64,000 bases of DNA from Spirosoma terrae (GTDB lineage Bacteria; Bacteroidota; Bacteroidia; Cytophagales; Spirosomataceae), in contig NZ_JAAFZH010000016.1 of NCBI RefSeq assembly GCF_010435915.1, positions 1 to 64,000 of the forward strand, read 5' to 3'. This document shows, piece by piece, positions 43,973 through 51,849 of the stretch. Position numbers and translations under genes: made by a program. The notes below the pieces were generated by a model, which saw only the letters and a program-made list of their open reading frames with translations, had not been told where the DNA came from and did not search any database. The first letter of the stretch is position 1. Every line of letters starts with the position of its first letter.

Positions 43973-45457
43973 ATGAAAAAACATACGCTGCTGCTGATGG
44001 CTTTGTCGGGCCTGACCTTATCGTGCAGCAAACTGGAAGAGTCGGTATTCTCGTCCATATTCACGACTAACTTTTACAAGACCGCTTCTGATGCCGAGGC
44101 TGGCATTACGTCGGCTGCGGGTTCACTGATCAACCTGTATGGCTTCCCGTTGGTAGCGGCTTCTGACTTTGCCGCCGACCAGGCCTACCCGCGTGGTGTG
44201 GTTGGACGTAACACCATTACGTTGTTTACCTACGACCCGTATTATACAGCCCAGCGAAACTCGGGTCGTCACGAAACGGAAGGGCCGCAGGGCGTCTGGC
44301 GGTTCAGTTATAAAGGCATCGAAAACGCGAACTGGGTGATTGAGAAAGTGCCACAGATTCAGATGGATGCCCAGCGCCGGACCGAAATTGTGGCCGAAGC
44401 CTATGCCCTGCGCGGCTTTTATCACTGGACACTGGCCAAAACCTTCAACGAGATTCCGGTTAAAACCAAAGCGAGCAGTAACGAAACCGAATCGCTGGTT
44501 GCCAAGAGTCCCCGCCCGGAGATTTACAAACAAATTTATAGCGATCTGGATCAGGCCATTACGGGCCTACCATCTTACTCGGCCAGTCTCGTAAAAGGGC
44601 GGCCGTCGAAAGAAGCCATCCAGGGTCTATACGCGAAAGTAGCGCTGTATAACGAAGACTGGGCAAAATCGTTGCAGATGGCTCAGGCGGTGATCAGTTC
44701 AGGCAAATACGCGCTGATGCCCAACGTACTGGATGTCTTTGATGTCGACAAAGAAGATGCCGCCCGAGTCGAAAATATGTGGGCGGTGGAAGCTGACCGG
44801 GTAACGCCGAGCCGCTGGTTAACGGTTATGGGCATTGCTGGTCCCCGAAACAGCAGCGGCCCCGATTACGCCAAGGTGTCGTATGGCTCCTGGTTTGCGT
44901 ATCAGGCTTTTTTCGATTCGTTCGACCCAAAGGATAAACGTCGCCAGTTGCTGGACACTACGTATCGGGATGTATCGGGCAAGATCGTTCCTCAGCGGGA
45001 CGTAACGCCTATTACGCCAAAAGGGGTTCTGATCCGCAAATACCGCGATCCTAACTCCATTGCCGAAGCGAACAACTGCAACTTTCCCATTATCCGACTG
45101 GCGGATGTTTATCTGATCGCGGCCGAAGCCGAAGCTCGTCAGAATGGCGCTACTACGCTGGCCTACAGCTACATCAATACGATTCGCAAACGCGCAGGCC
45201 TGGCCGATCTCATACCCGGCCTTAGTAAAGATGCCTTTATCGCAGCAGTTCTTCAGGAACGTTCCTGGGAGCTTTTTGCCGAAGCGGATCGCTGGTTCGA
45301 CCTTACCCGGACCAATACGTTCCTGACGGTTATCCCGAAAGCGGTCAACGATGTTTACCCGACACGCACTCCGCAGGCAAAGCACCGCTACTACCCTATT
45401 CCGCTCGAAGAAATACAGGCGAATCCGAAGCTAACGCAAAACGCTGGCTGGGAGTAA
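43973..45457 (+). CDS. SusD/RagB-type nutrient-binding lipoprotein
   Basis: The 494-residue protein has a lipoprotein signal with lipobox LTLSC (Cys about residue 18). The SusD fold is shown by RTEIVAEAYALRGFYHWTLAKTF, a PRPEIYKQIYSDLDQAI block, IIRLADVYLIAAEAEAR and a C-terminal VLQERSWELFAEADRWFDLTR and YPIPLEEIQANP. It pairs with the preceding SusC. The gap of 125 bp contains a long inverted repeat, unlike the 13-bp gap of the first SusC/SusD pair. Confidence 0.95.
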   Translation: MKKHTLLLMALSGLTLSCSKLEESVFSSIFTTNFYKTASDAEAGITSAAGSLINLYGFPLVAASDFAADQAYPRGVVGRNTITLFTYDPYYTAQRNSGRHETEGPQGVWRFSYKGIENANWVIEKVPQIQMDAQRRTEIVAEAYALRGFYHWTLAKTFNEIPVKTKASSNETESLVAKSPRPEIYKQIYSDLDQAITGLPSYSASLVKGRPSKEAIQGLYAKVALYNEDWAKSLQMAQAVISSGKYALMPNVLDVFDVDKEDAARVENMWAVEADRVTPSRWLTVMGIAGPRNSSGPDYAKVSYGSWFAYQAFFDSFDPKDKRRQLLDTTYRDVSGKIVPQRDVTPITPKGVLIRKYRDPNSIAEANNCNFPIIRLADVYLIAAEAEARQNGATTLAYSYINTIRKRAGLADLIPGLSKDAFIAAVLQERSWELFAEADRWFDLTRTNTFLTVIPKAVNDVYPTRTPQAKHRYYPIPLEEIQANPKLTQNAGWE

Positions 45458-45470
45458 GTCCTATCTCTTG

Positions 45471-45520
45471 TTCGACAGGATTTACAGGATTTCCCCCATT
45501 TGCTGTAAATCCTGTTCGAA
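45471..45520 (+). terminator. Hairpin after the second SusD gene
   Basis: TTCGACAGGATTTACA pairs with TGTAAATCCTGTTCGAA, with one bulged base, around a 17-base loop just after the SusD stop codon. The ACAGGATTTACAGGATT wording resembles a common intergenic repeat of this group, so it may be both repeat and terminator or attenuator. Confidence 0.6.
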
Positions 45521-45555
45521 AAAACCTGTAAAATCATCCAGTTCGTTCATACTCA

Positions 45556-48036
45556 ATGAAAAAACACATTATTTCTGCCTGTCTGGTCGGATGGCTTCTG
45601 CTGGCGGGTCAGTCGGTGAGCGCCCAGTCGAAGAGCAAGCCGTCCTTTAGTGGCATCTATCCGCAACTGGCCATGTACAACAACGAAGGCGAATGCGGCA
45701 CTGGCGCGGTTGTGCCCTGGGCGGGTAGACTCTGGGTCGTTACGTATGGTCCGCATTTGCCGTTCGGCTCCTCCGACAAACTGTACGAAATCACGCCCGA
45801 TCTGAAGCAGATTGTCCGTCCGGAAAGCATCGGAGGTACGCCCGCCAACCGGATGATTCATTCGGAAAGTCAGCAGCTTTTTATTGGTCCGTATGCCATC
45901 GACGCCAAAGCCCACGTACGTACCATTCCCTATAAAGTAATGCCCGGTCGGCATACGGGTAACGCGCGCCATCTGACCGACCCGAAAGGAAAAATCTACT
46001 ACGGGACTATGGAAGAAGGCTTCTATGAGGTGGATGTCAATACGTTAACCCCAACGATGCTCTACGAAGACGGGAATGTTCAGCGTAAAAAAGAGGATGA
46101 CGTATCGAATAACCTCCAGACCAATTTACTGCCTGGTGTTCACGGCAAAGGCGTTTATTCGGGGCAGGGCGTAATGGTTTATTCGAACAATGGCGAACCC
46201 GGCCAGAAAGCACTGGAACAGTTCGATGTCGATGCAGGGTCGTTGTCGGAGTGGAACGGCAAAGACTGGACCGTGATCCGTCGGAATCAGTTTGTGGAAG
46301 TAACGGGGCCTGGCGGCATCTACGGCAACAAAAATCCCGACACTGACCCGATCTGGGCCACCGGCTGGGACCATAAATCAGTCCTGCTGGGCGTTCGCGA
46401 CAAAGCTACGGGCTGGCGTTTTTTCCGGCTTCCGAAGGCAAGCCACAGCTACGACGGCGCTCACGGCTGGAATACCGAATGGCCCCGAATTCGGGATATT
46501 GGCTCAGCCCAGAAACCCGATTACCTGATGACCATGCATGGTATGTTCTGGACGTTTCCCGGCACGTTTACGACGGCCAATACGGCGGGAATTCGCCCTC
46601 GTACAGCCTATCTGAAAGTGATCGGTGACTTCGCGCGCTGGAACAACCAGCTGGTATTTGGCTGTGACGATTCGGCTCAAAAAGAATTCCTGAACAAACG
46701 CAAAACCAAAGGCAACATCGAGGGTCCCGGCCAATCGAATTCGAACCTGTGGTTTACGCCACTCAACCTGCCCGATCAACTTGGCCCGAACACCGCCGAA
46801 GGGGCCGTCTGGCAGAACGAATCGATAAAGGCGAACGTAGCATCCGAACCATTTTTGTTTGCCGGATGGGCCAATCGCTCGGCCTGGGTACAGAACAACG
46901 GTGACGCCGACGTAACGGTTACGTTCGAAGTCGATAAAACCGGTAACGGCAACTGGACTACCCTACAAACGGCGAAAATCGGTGCTAACAACGCTAGCCA
47001 CGTTACGTTTCCGGCCAACGCAGCGGGCGAATGGATTCGGCTAAAGTCCGATAAAGCCACTACCCTGACCGCCCATTTTTCGTACGCCACCCACGACGCC
47101 CGTGCTACGTCGGCCAACGCTATGTTCAACGGACTTTCTACCGTAACATCGGCGACTACGGCGGGTGGATTGATGTATGGTCTGGGAAAAAACCGACGCG
47201 CGCTGGCGCTGGCGGCCCAAACATATCAGGGCGGAAAACCTACCGATGTGGGCTACTACGAATTGAGTGCCGACATGAAACTGGTCCGCAAAGACAACCC
47301 GGACGATCAGGCGTTTATCAAGAGCAAATTTGCCATTCCGCAGCAGGTTGTTACGATCGACAAAGCAAGCGTGTTGATCGTCGATGACAAAGGCCGTCGG
47401 TGGCGCTTACCATTGGGCAACAACGCCTTCACGGATCTAACCAATCAGGCAGCCCTACGCATTTGCCGGGAAGTGGCCACGGAACGCGACTTGCTGAACT
47501 GCCACGGTACGTTCTATGAACTTCCCGCCGAAAACGCCGACGGTTACGCCAAAATTCGGCCTGTTGCGTCCCATAACCTGCGCGTTAATGATTATGCTTC
47601 GTACCGTGGTTTGCTGGTCATGACGGGTATCGACCTGAACGCAGCGGCTAAAAACGAACACATCATTGTGTCGGACGACAAAAAAGCGGCCGTTTGGGCC
47701 GGTGCTATTGACGATCTCTGGAAGCTGGGCAAACCAACCGGTCATGGTGGTCCCTGGAATGCTACGTCGGTGAAGGCCAACGAAACCTCTGATCCCTACC
47801 TGATTGGCTTTTACGACCAACGTAGCGTTCAGCTTTCACACAAAGCCACAACACCCGTTACGTTCACCATCGAAGCCGACCCGGTTGGTACGGGCGTCTG
47901 GATGCCGTATAAAACCATAACCGTTGCTCCCGGAAAGGCTTCGACCTTTGCCTTCCCTGCTGATTTTCAGGCTCGCTGGATTCGCTTCAAAACCGACAGA
48001 GCTTGTGAAGCTACTACGTTGCTGGAGTATAAATAG
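45556..48036 (+). CDS. Large secreted protein with duplicated beta module, unknown function
   Basis: The 826-residue protein has a Sec signal peptide (MKKHIISACLVGWLLLAGQSVSAQ) and a long beta-rich part that may be a propeller (GRLWVVTYGPHLPFGSSDKLYEI and similar blade-like turns). A module of about 95 residues occurs twice, around 416-515 and 731-826. Shared features are W-N-x-S-x-KAN, RS, VTF-x-E-x-D and WIR-x-K-x-D. No catalytic motif is recognised. It follows SusD in the same operon and ends at a perfect hairpin, so it is probably a surface or periplasmic glycan-active or glycan-binding protein. Confidence 0.8.
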   Translation: MKKHIISACLVGWLLLAGQSVSAQSKSKPSFSGIYPQLAMYNNEGECGTGAVVPWAGRLWVVTYGPHLPFGSSDKLYEITPDLKQIVRPESIGGTPANRMIHSESQQLFIGPYAIDAKAHVRTIPYKVMPGRHTGNARHLTDPKGKIYYGTMEEGFYEVDVNTLTPTMLYEDGNVQRKKEDDVSNNLQTNLLPGVHGKGVYSGQGVMVYSNNGEPGQKALEQFDVDAGSLSEWNGKDWTVIRRNQFVEVTGPGGIYGNKNPDTDPIWATGWDHKSVLLGVRDKATGWRFFRLPKASHSYDGAHGWNTEWPRIRDIGSAQKPDYLMTMHGMFWTFPGTFTTANTAGIRPRTAYLKVIGDFARWNNQLVFGCDDSAQKEFLNKRKTKGNIEGPGQSNSNLWFTPLNLPDQLGPNTAEGAVWQNESIKANVASEPFLFAGWANRSAWVQNNGDADVTVTFEVDKTGNGNWTTLQTAKIGANNASHVTFPANAAGEWIRLKSDKATTLTAHFSYATHDARATSANAMFNGLSTVTSATTAGGLMYGLGKNRRALALAAQTYQGGKPTDVGYYELSADMKLVRKDNPDDQAFIKSKFAIPQQVVTIDKASVLIVDDKGRRWRLPLGNNAFTDLTNQAALRICREVATERDLLNCHGTFYELPAENADGYAKIRPVASHNLRVNDYASYRGLLVMTGIDLNAAAKNEHIIVSDDKKAAVWAGAIDDLWKLGKPTGHGGPWNATSVKANETSDPYLIGFYDQRSVQLSHKATTPVTFTIEADPVGTGVWMPYKTITVAPGKASTFAFPADFQARWIRFKTDRACEATTLLEYK

Positions 48037-48060
48037 AATTGGTTAAGCCACTGATTACGT

Positions 48061-48102
48061 AACGACGTAGCGGAAAGAGAATCGACTTTCCGCTACGTCG
48101 TT
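48061..48102 (+). terminator. Rho-independent terminator
   Basis: A perfect 17-bp stem (AACGACGTAGCGGAAAG with CTTTCCGCTACGTCGTT), 8-base loop and following T-run lie 24 bp after the large secreted protein gene. Confidence 0.88.
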
Positions 48103-48170
48103 TTTATAGGAGCAAACACAGTAGTTGATTAGTCGATATTTCTTTATTGTCGTGTTTTACTGTCTCAACC

Positions 48171-49034
48171 ATGTATAAATTCGCTCATTCGTTACTGCTG
48201 GCCGTTGCGCTTTGTGGTACCGTGTCATTCGTTTCAGCCCAATCAGGCAAACCGCTCTATACGTTCCCGCTCGGTGTTCAGGCCTATACGTACCGGGCCT
48301 ACTTCCCGAAAGATGTAGAAGGAACGCTTAATACCATTCAAAAGCTGGGCTTTACAGAACTGGAAGGTGGTGCCCCAAAAGGTGTTACGACCGAAGAGTT
48401 CCGAAAAATGCTCGATGCGCGGGGTATCAAATGTCCGGCCACCGGTGCCAGCTACGAACAGATCGTAAAAGATCCCGAGAGCGTCGTCAAAAATGCCAAA
48501 ACTCTGGGTGCTTCCTATGTGATGGTGGCCTGGATTCCTCACGAAAAAAGTAACTTCACCATTGAGAACGCCAAAAAAGCCGTTGAGGATTTCAACCGCG
48601 CCGGGAAAGTGCTGAAAGATAACGGCATTACGTTTTGCTACCATAACCACGGCTACGAATTCGGTCCGTACCAAAACGGGACTCTTTTCGATTACATCGT
48701 TCAGAACACAAAGCCCGAATACGTATCGTTCGAAATGGATATTCTCTGGGCAACGCACGGTGGCGCTGATCCGGTTAAATTGCTGAATAAATACGGTAGT
48801 CGCTGGAAACTCATGCACCTGAAAGACCTGAAAAAAGGTATTAAAGGCGACCTGAGCGGTGGCACTCCCCCCGAAAACGACGTAGTGCTAGGCCAGGGCC
48901 AGATTGATATGCCCGCTGTTCTGAAAGCAGCGAAAAAAGCGGGGGTCAAGCATTACTTTATTGAAGACGAGAGCAATCATGAGGATGTGCAGGTCCCCGA
49001 AAGCATTACGTACCTGAAAAATCTAAAACAATAG
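48171..49034 (+). CDS. Exported sugar-phosphate isomerase/epimerase-like TIM-barrel protein
   Basis: The 287-residue protein has a Sec signal peptide (MYKFAHSLLLAVALCGTVSFVSAQ). The xylose-isomerase-like TIM barrel shows LGVQAYTYRAYFP, GFTELEGGAPKG, FCYHNHGYEFGP, VSFEMDILWATHGG and HYFIEDESNHED. His, Glu and Asp residues in these blocks would hold a divalent metal. Exported members of this family are frequent in Bacteroidota and are linked to 3-keto-sugar or inositol-type chemistry, but the substrate here is open. It sits between two terminators. Confidence 0.88.
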   Translation: MYKFAHSLLLAVALCGTVSFVSAQSGKPLYTFPLGVQAYTYRAYFPKDVEGTLNTIQKLGFTELEGGAPKGVTTEEFRKMLDARGIKCPATGASYEQIVKDPESVVKNAKTLGASYVMVAWIPHEKSNFTIENAKKAVEDFNRAGKVLKDNGITFCYHNHGYEFGPYQNGTLFDYIVQNTKPEYVSFEMDILWATHGGADPVKLLNKYGSRWKLMHLKDLKKGIKGDLSGGTPPENDVVLGQGQIDMPAVLKAAKKAGVKHYFIEDESNHEDVQVPESITYLKNLKQ

Positions 49035-49062
49035 GATTTCCCTGAGGCTCATTCCTGTATAG

Positions 49063-49110
49063 AAACTTCCCGAAATGGACCGTCAGCAGGTCCGTACTTT
49101 CGGGAAGTTT
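49063..49110 (+). terminator. Rho-independent terminator
   Basis: A 13-bp perfect outer stem, AAACTTCCCGAAA with TTTCGGGAAGTTT, has a partly paired loop (GGACC/GGTCC) and a strong T-run. It lies 29 bp after the TIM-barrel gene and ends 14 bp before the next start codon. Confidence 0.85.
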
Positions 49111-49124
49111 TTTTTACAATCGTT

Positions 49125-50867
49125 ATGACAAAAAACTGGCTCTTCCCCTTAGCACTGCTTCTCCATTGTTCCTTTCCAGTGGTTGCTCAATCCATATCGG
49201 ATAAGGGCGATCGGATTACGGGGCCAAACTTTGCCACGCGTAGCCCCGTTCTGGGTAAACACGGGATGGTGGCAACTAGTCATCCGCTGGCGACGCAGAC
49301 TGGTCTGGATATTCTTAAACAGGGCGGCACCGCTGTCGATGCCGCCATTGCCGCTAATGCAGCATTGGGCGTTATTGAGCCAAACAATGGAGGAATCGGT
49401 GGCGATTTATTTGCCATCATTTGGTCGGCCAAAGACCGAAAACTGTACGGGCTGAATGCCAGCGGTCGGTCGCCCAACGGATTGTCTTACGAGAAGCTAA
49501 AAACAATCCTGGGCAATCGTACCCAAATTCCGCTCTATGGCCCCCTATCTGTATCGGTACCGGGCGCGGTAGATGGCTGGTTTGAACTTCACAAACGATT
49601 TGGTAGAGTGCCGATGAAAGCACTCCTGGCTCCCAGCATTCAGTACGCCCGCGAAGGCGTTCCGGTACCACAGGTAATTGCCTATTCCTGGCAGGTTGCC
49701 ACGCAACGACTGATAAACAACCAAGCAGACATTACCGAATTTGACAACTTCCGAAAAACGTTTCTGATCAATGGCAAAGCCCCCGTTGAAGGGCAAGTCT
49801 TTCGAAATCCCGACCTGGCTTCGACCTACGAAACAATTGCCAGGAGTGGGCGGGATGCTTTTTACAAAGGGGCAATAGCTGAAACGATCGATCGCTATGC
49901 CCGACGAACGGGAATCTATCTACGAAAAGACGATTTAGCCAATCACCACAGCACCTGGGTAGATCCAGTTTCGGTGAACTATCGCGGCTATACGGTTCAT
50001 GAGCTCCCACCTAACGGACAAGGTTTAGCCGTTTTGCAAATGCTTACCATCCTGGAAGGTTACGATTTGAAACGGCTGGGCCATAACAGCGCCGACTACC
50101 TGCACCTGTTACTGGAAGCCAAGAAACTCGCCTTCGAAGATCGGGCGCGGTATTATGCTGACCCAGACTTTGGCAAAATCCCAGTCGAAACGCTGTTGAG
50201 CAGGGCCTATGCGGAACGACGTCGGAAACTCATTAACGCTCAACAAGCAGCTAACCGTATCGATGCGAACGACCCAGCGCTACGTAGTGGCGATACGGTA
50301 TACCTGACGGTGGCCGATGATCAGGGGAATATTGTCTCCTTAATTCAAAGTAACATGCTGGAGTTTGGCAATGGCATGGTACCCGACGGCCTGGGTTTTG
50401 TTTTCCATAACCGGGGAACTAGTTTCAATCTACAGCCCGACCATGCCAATGTGTACGCACCGGGGAAACGGCCATTTAACACCATCATTCCGGGTTTTGT
50501 CACGAAAGATGGTGAACCCTTTCTAAGCTTTGGCGTTATGGGCGGTGCCATGCAACCGCAGGGACATCTGCAAATCCTGTGCAACATCATCGATTTTGGT
50601 ATGAACGTCCAGGAAGCTGGCGACGCGGCCCGGTTCAGTCATTCGGGCAGCAGCGAACCTATTGGCACCGTTATGACCGACGGAGGCCGGGTAGCACTTG
50701 AGAGTGGAATACCGCAAGACGTTCGGGCTGAGTTAGAACGCCGGGGGCACCGTCTGGCCGAAACCGATTTCTTCGGCGGTTATCAGGCTATTCTATGGGA
50801 TTCTACGAATAAAGTCTACTGGGGCGCATCCGAAATGCGAAAAGACGGCCAGGCGGCAGGCTACTAA
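49125..50867 (+). CDS. ggt: Gamma-glutamyltransferase
   Basis: The 580-residue protein has a Sec signal peptide (MTKNWLFPLALLLHCSFPVVAQ). The large subunit has GGTAVDAAIAANAALGVIEP and NGGIGGDLFAIIW. Autoprocessing should occur before the nucleophile Thr in SGDTVYLTVAD (about residue 388), giving a small subunit with SLIQSNMLEFGNG and PFNTIIPGF. The enzyme cleaves or transfers gamma-glutamyl groups, for example of glutathione, in the periplasm. It appears independent of the neighbouring SusC/SusD operon. Confidence 0.92.
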   Translation: MTKNWLFPLALLLHCSFPVVAQSISDKGDRITGPNFATRSPVLGKHGMVATSHPLATQTGLDILKQGGTAVDAAIAANAALGVIEPNNGGIGGDLFAIIWSAKDRKLYGLNASGRSPNGLSYEKLKTILGNRTQIPLYGPLSVSVPGAVDGWFELHKRFGRVPMKALLAPSIQYAREGVPVPQVIAYSWQVATQRLINNQADITEFDNFRKTFLINGKAPVEGQVFRNPDLASTYETIARSGRDAFYKGAIAETIDRYARRTGIYLRKDDLANHHSTWVDPVSVNYRGYTVHELPPNGQGLAVLQMLTILEGYDLKRLGHNSADYLHLLLEAKKLAFEDRARYYADPDFGKIPVETLLSRAYAERRRKLINAQQAANRIDANDPALRSGDTVYLTVADDQGNIVSLIQSNMLEFGNGMVPDGLGFVFHNRGTSFNLQPDHANVYAPGKRPFNTIIPGFVTKDGEPFLSFGVMGGAMQPQGHLQILCNIIDFGMNVQEAGDAARFSHSGSSEPIGTVMTDGGRVALESGIPQDVRAELERRGHRLAETDFFGGYQAILWDSTNKVYWGASEMRKDGQAAGY

Positions 50868-50877
50868 TCAACCTGGC

Positions 50878-50909
50878 TTGCGTCAGTCGGCCAATACGTC
50901 CTATCTTTA
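50878..50909 (+). promoter_or_regulatory. Candidate promoter of the sterol-desaturase-family gene
   Basis: TTG at 50878-50880 and TATCTTTA at 50902-50909, separated by 21 bp, resemble the Bacteroidota -33 TTTG and -7 TAnnTTTG elements. They lie just before the ATG at 50932. Confidence 0.45.
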
Positions 50910-50931
50910 TAGGAACAAATCGAGTAGAGCT

Positions 50932-51741
50932 ATGGATCATTCACTGGAGATTGCAGGGCGAATAGCGGGTGTTTCAACGCTACGTTACTTCTTCGTGGCA
51001 GGCATCCCTTTTCTGCTGTTTTATAAGCTCTTCACCGCTTATTTTGCCAATGCCAAAATCCAGCATAAAAAGGCAGCCAGGCAGGATTTTGTGCGGGAGA
51101 TTCTTCATTCGCTGCAAACAACGGGCATTTTTACGGTCATCGGGCTCGTTATTTTGTATACTCCGTTTAAACAGTACACCCGTCTCTACACGAACCTTGC
51201 CGATTATTCCGTCTGGTGGCTGTTAGCCAGTCTGGTGCTGAGCCTGGTGATTCACGATACGTATTTTTACTGGATGCATCGCTTACTGCATCATAAACGC
51301 CTGTTTAAGTACACCCATCGACTGCACCATCTATCCACGAATCCATCTCCCTGGGCATCCTATTCGTTTAGCTTTCTGGAAGCCGTGGCAGAAGGAGCCG
51401 TTCTATTCGTCATTGTTTTTCTGATACCCGTTCATCCGCTAACGGTGATTTTATTCGTACTGATTGGCTTTATTATCAATGTGTACGGGCATCTGGGCTA
51501 TGAGATAGCTCCGCGCTGGCTACGTCATTCTTTTTTGTTCGAGATCATCAATACGTCGGTCCACCACAATCTGCATCACAGCCAGTTCAAAGGAAACTAT
51601 GGATTGTATTTTCGGATTTGGGATCGATTATTGAAAACCGAAAATCCACGCTACGTTGCTGACTATGACCGGATTCAGGCAAAACGGTTTGGCACAACGC
51701 CACCGGTTCAGGAATCTGTCTCTACATCCACCTATCAATAG
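50932..51741 (+). CDS. Sterol desaturase / fatty acid hydroxylase family membrane enzyme
   Basis: The 269-residue membrane protein carries the three His clusters of the family: HDTYFYWMHRLLHH, THRLHHLS and VHHNLHHSQF, which bind a di-iron centre at the cytoplasmic face. Four or so hydrophobic helices surround them. Family members hydroxylate or desaturate lipids, for instance fatty acids, sterols or carotenoids; the substrate cannot be decided. The ATG at 50932 is preferred to a frame starting at 50878, which would include the promoter-like sequence. Confidence 0.88.
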   Translation: MDHSLEIAGRIAGVSTLRYFFVAGIPFLLFYKLFTAYFANAKIQHKKAARQDFVREILHSLQTTGIFTVIGLVILYTPFKQYTRLYTNLADYSVWWLLASLVLSLVIHDTYFYWMHRLLHHKRLFKYTHRLHHLSTNPSPWASYSFSFLEAVAEGAVLFVIVFLIPVHPLTVILFVLIGFIINVYGHLGYEIAPRWLRHSFLFEIINTSVHHNLHHSQFKGNYGLYFRIWDRLLKTENPRYVADYDRIQAKRFGTTPPVQESVSTSTYQ

Positions 51742-51849
51742 ATTTCCGATTGCCGGTGTTGGGAAACCAACCTCGCCTACCCCATCCATTCTTAAAGTTT
51801 CCCTAACTTTCCGAATAAATAAGCCCGGCTGGGGCTTTTCAGCGTCATT

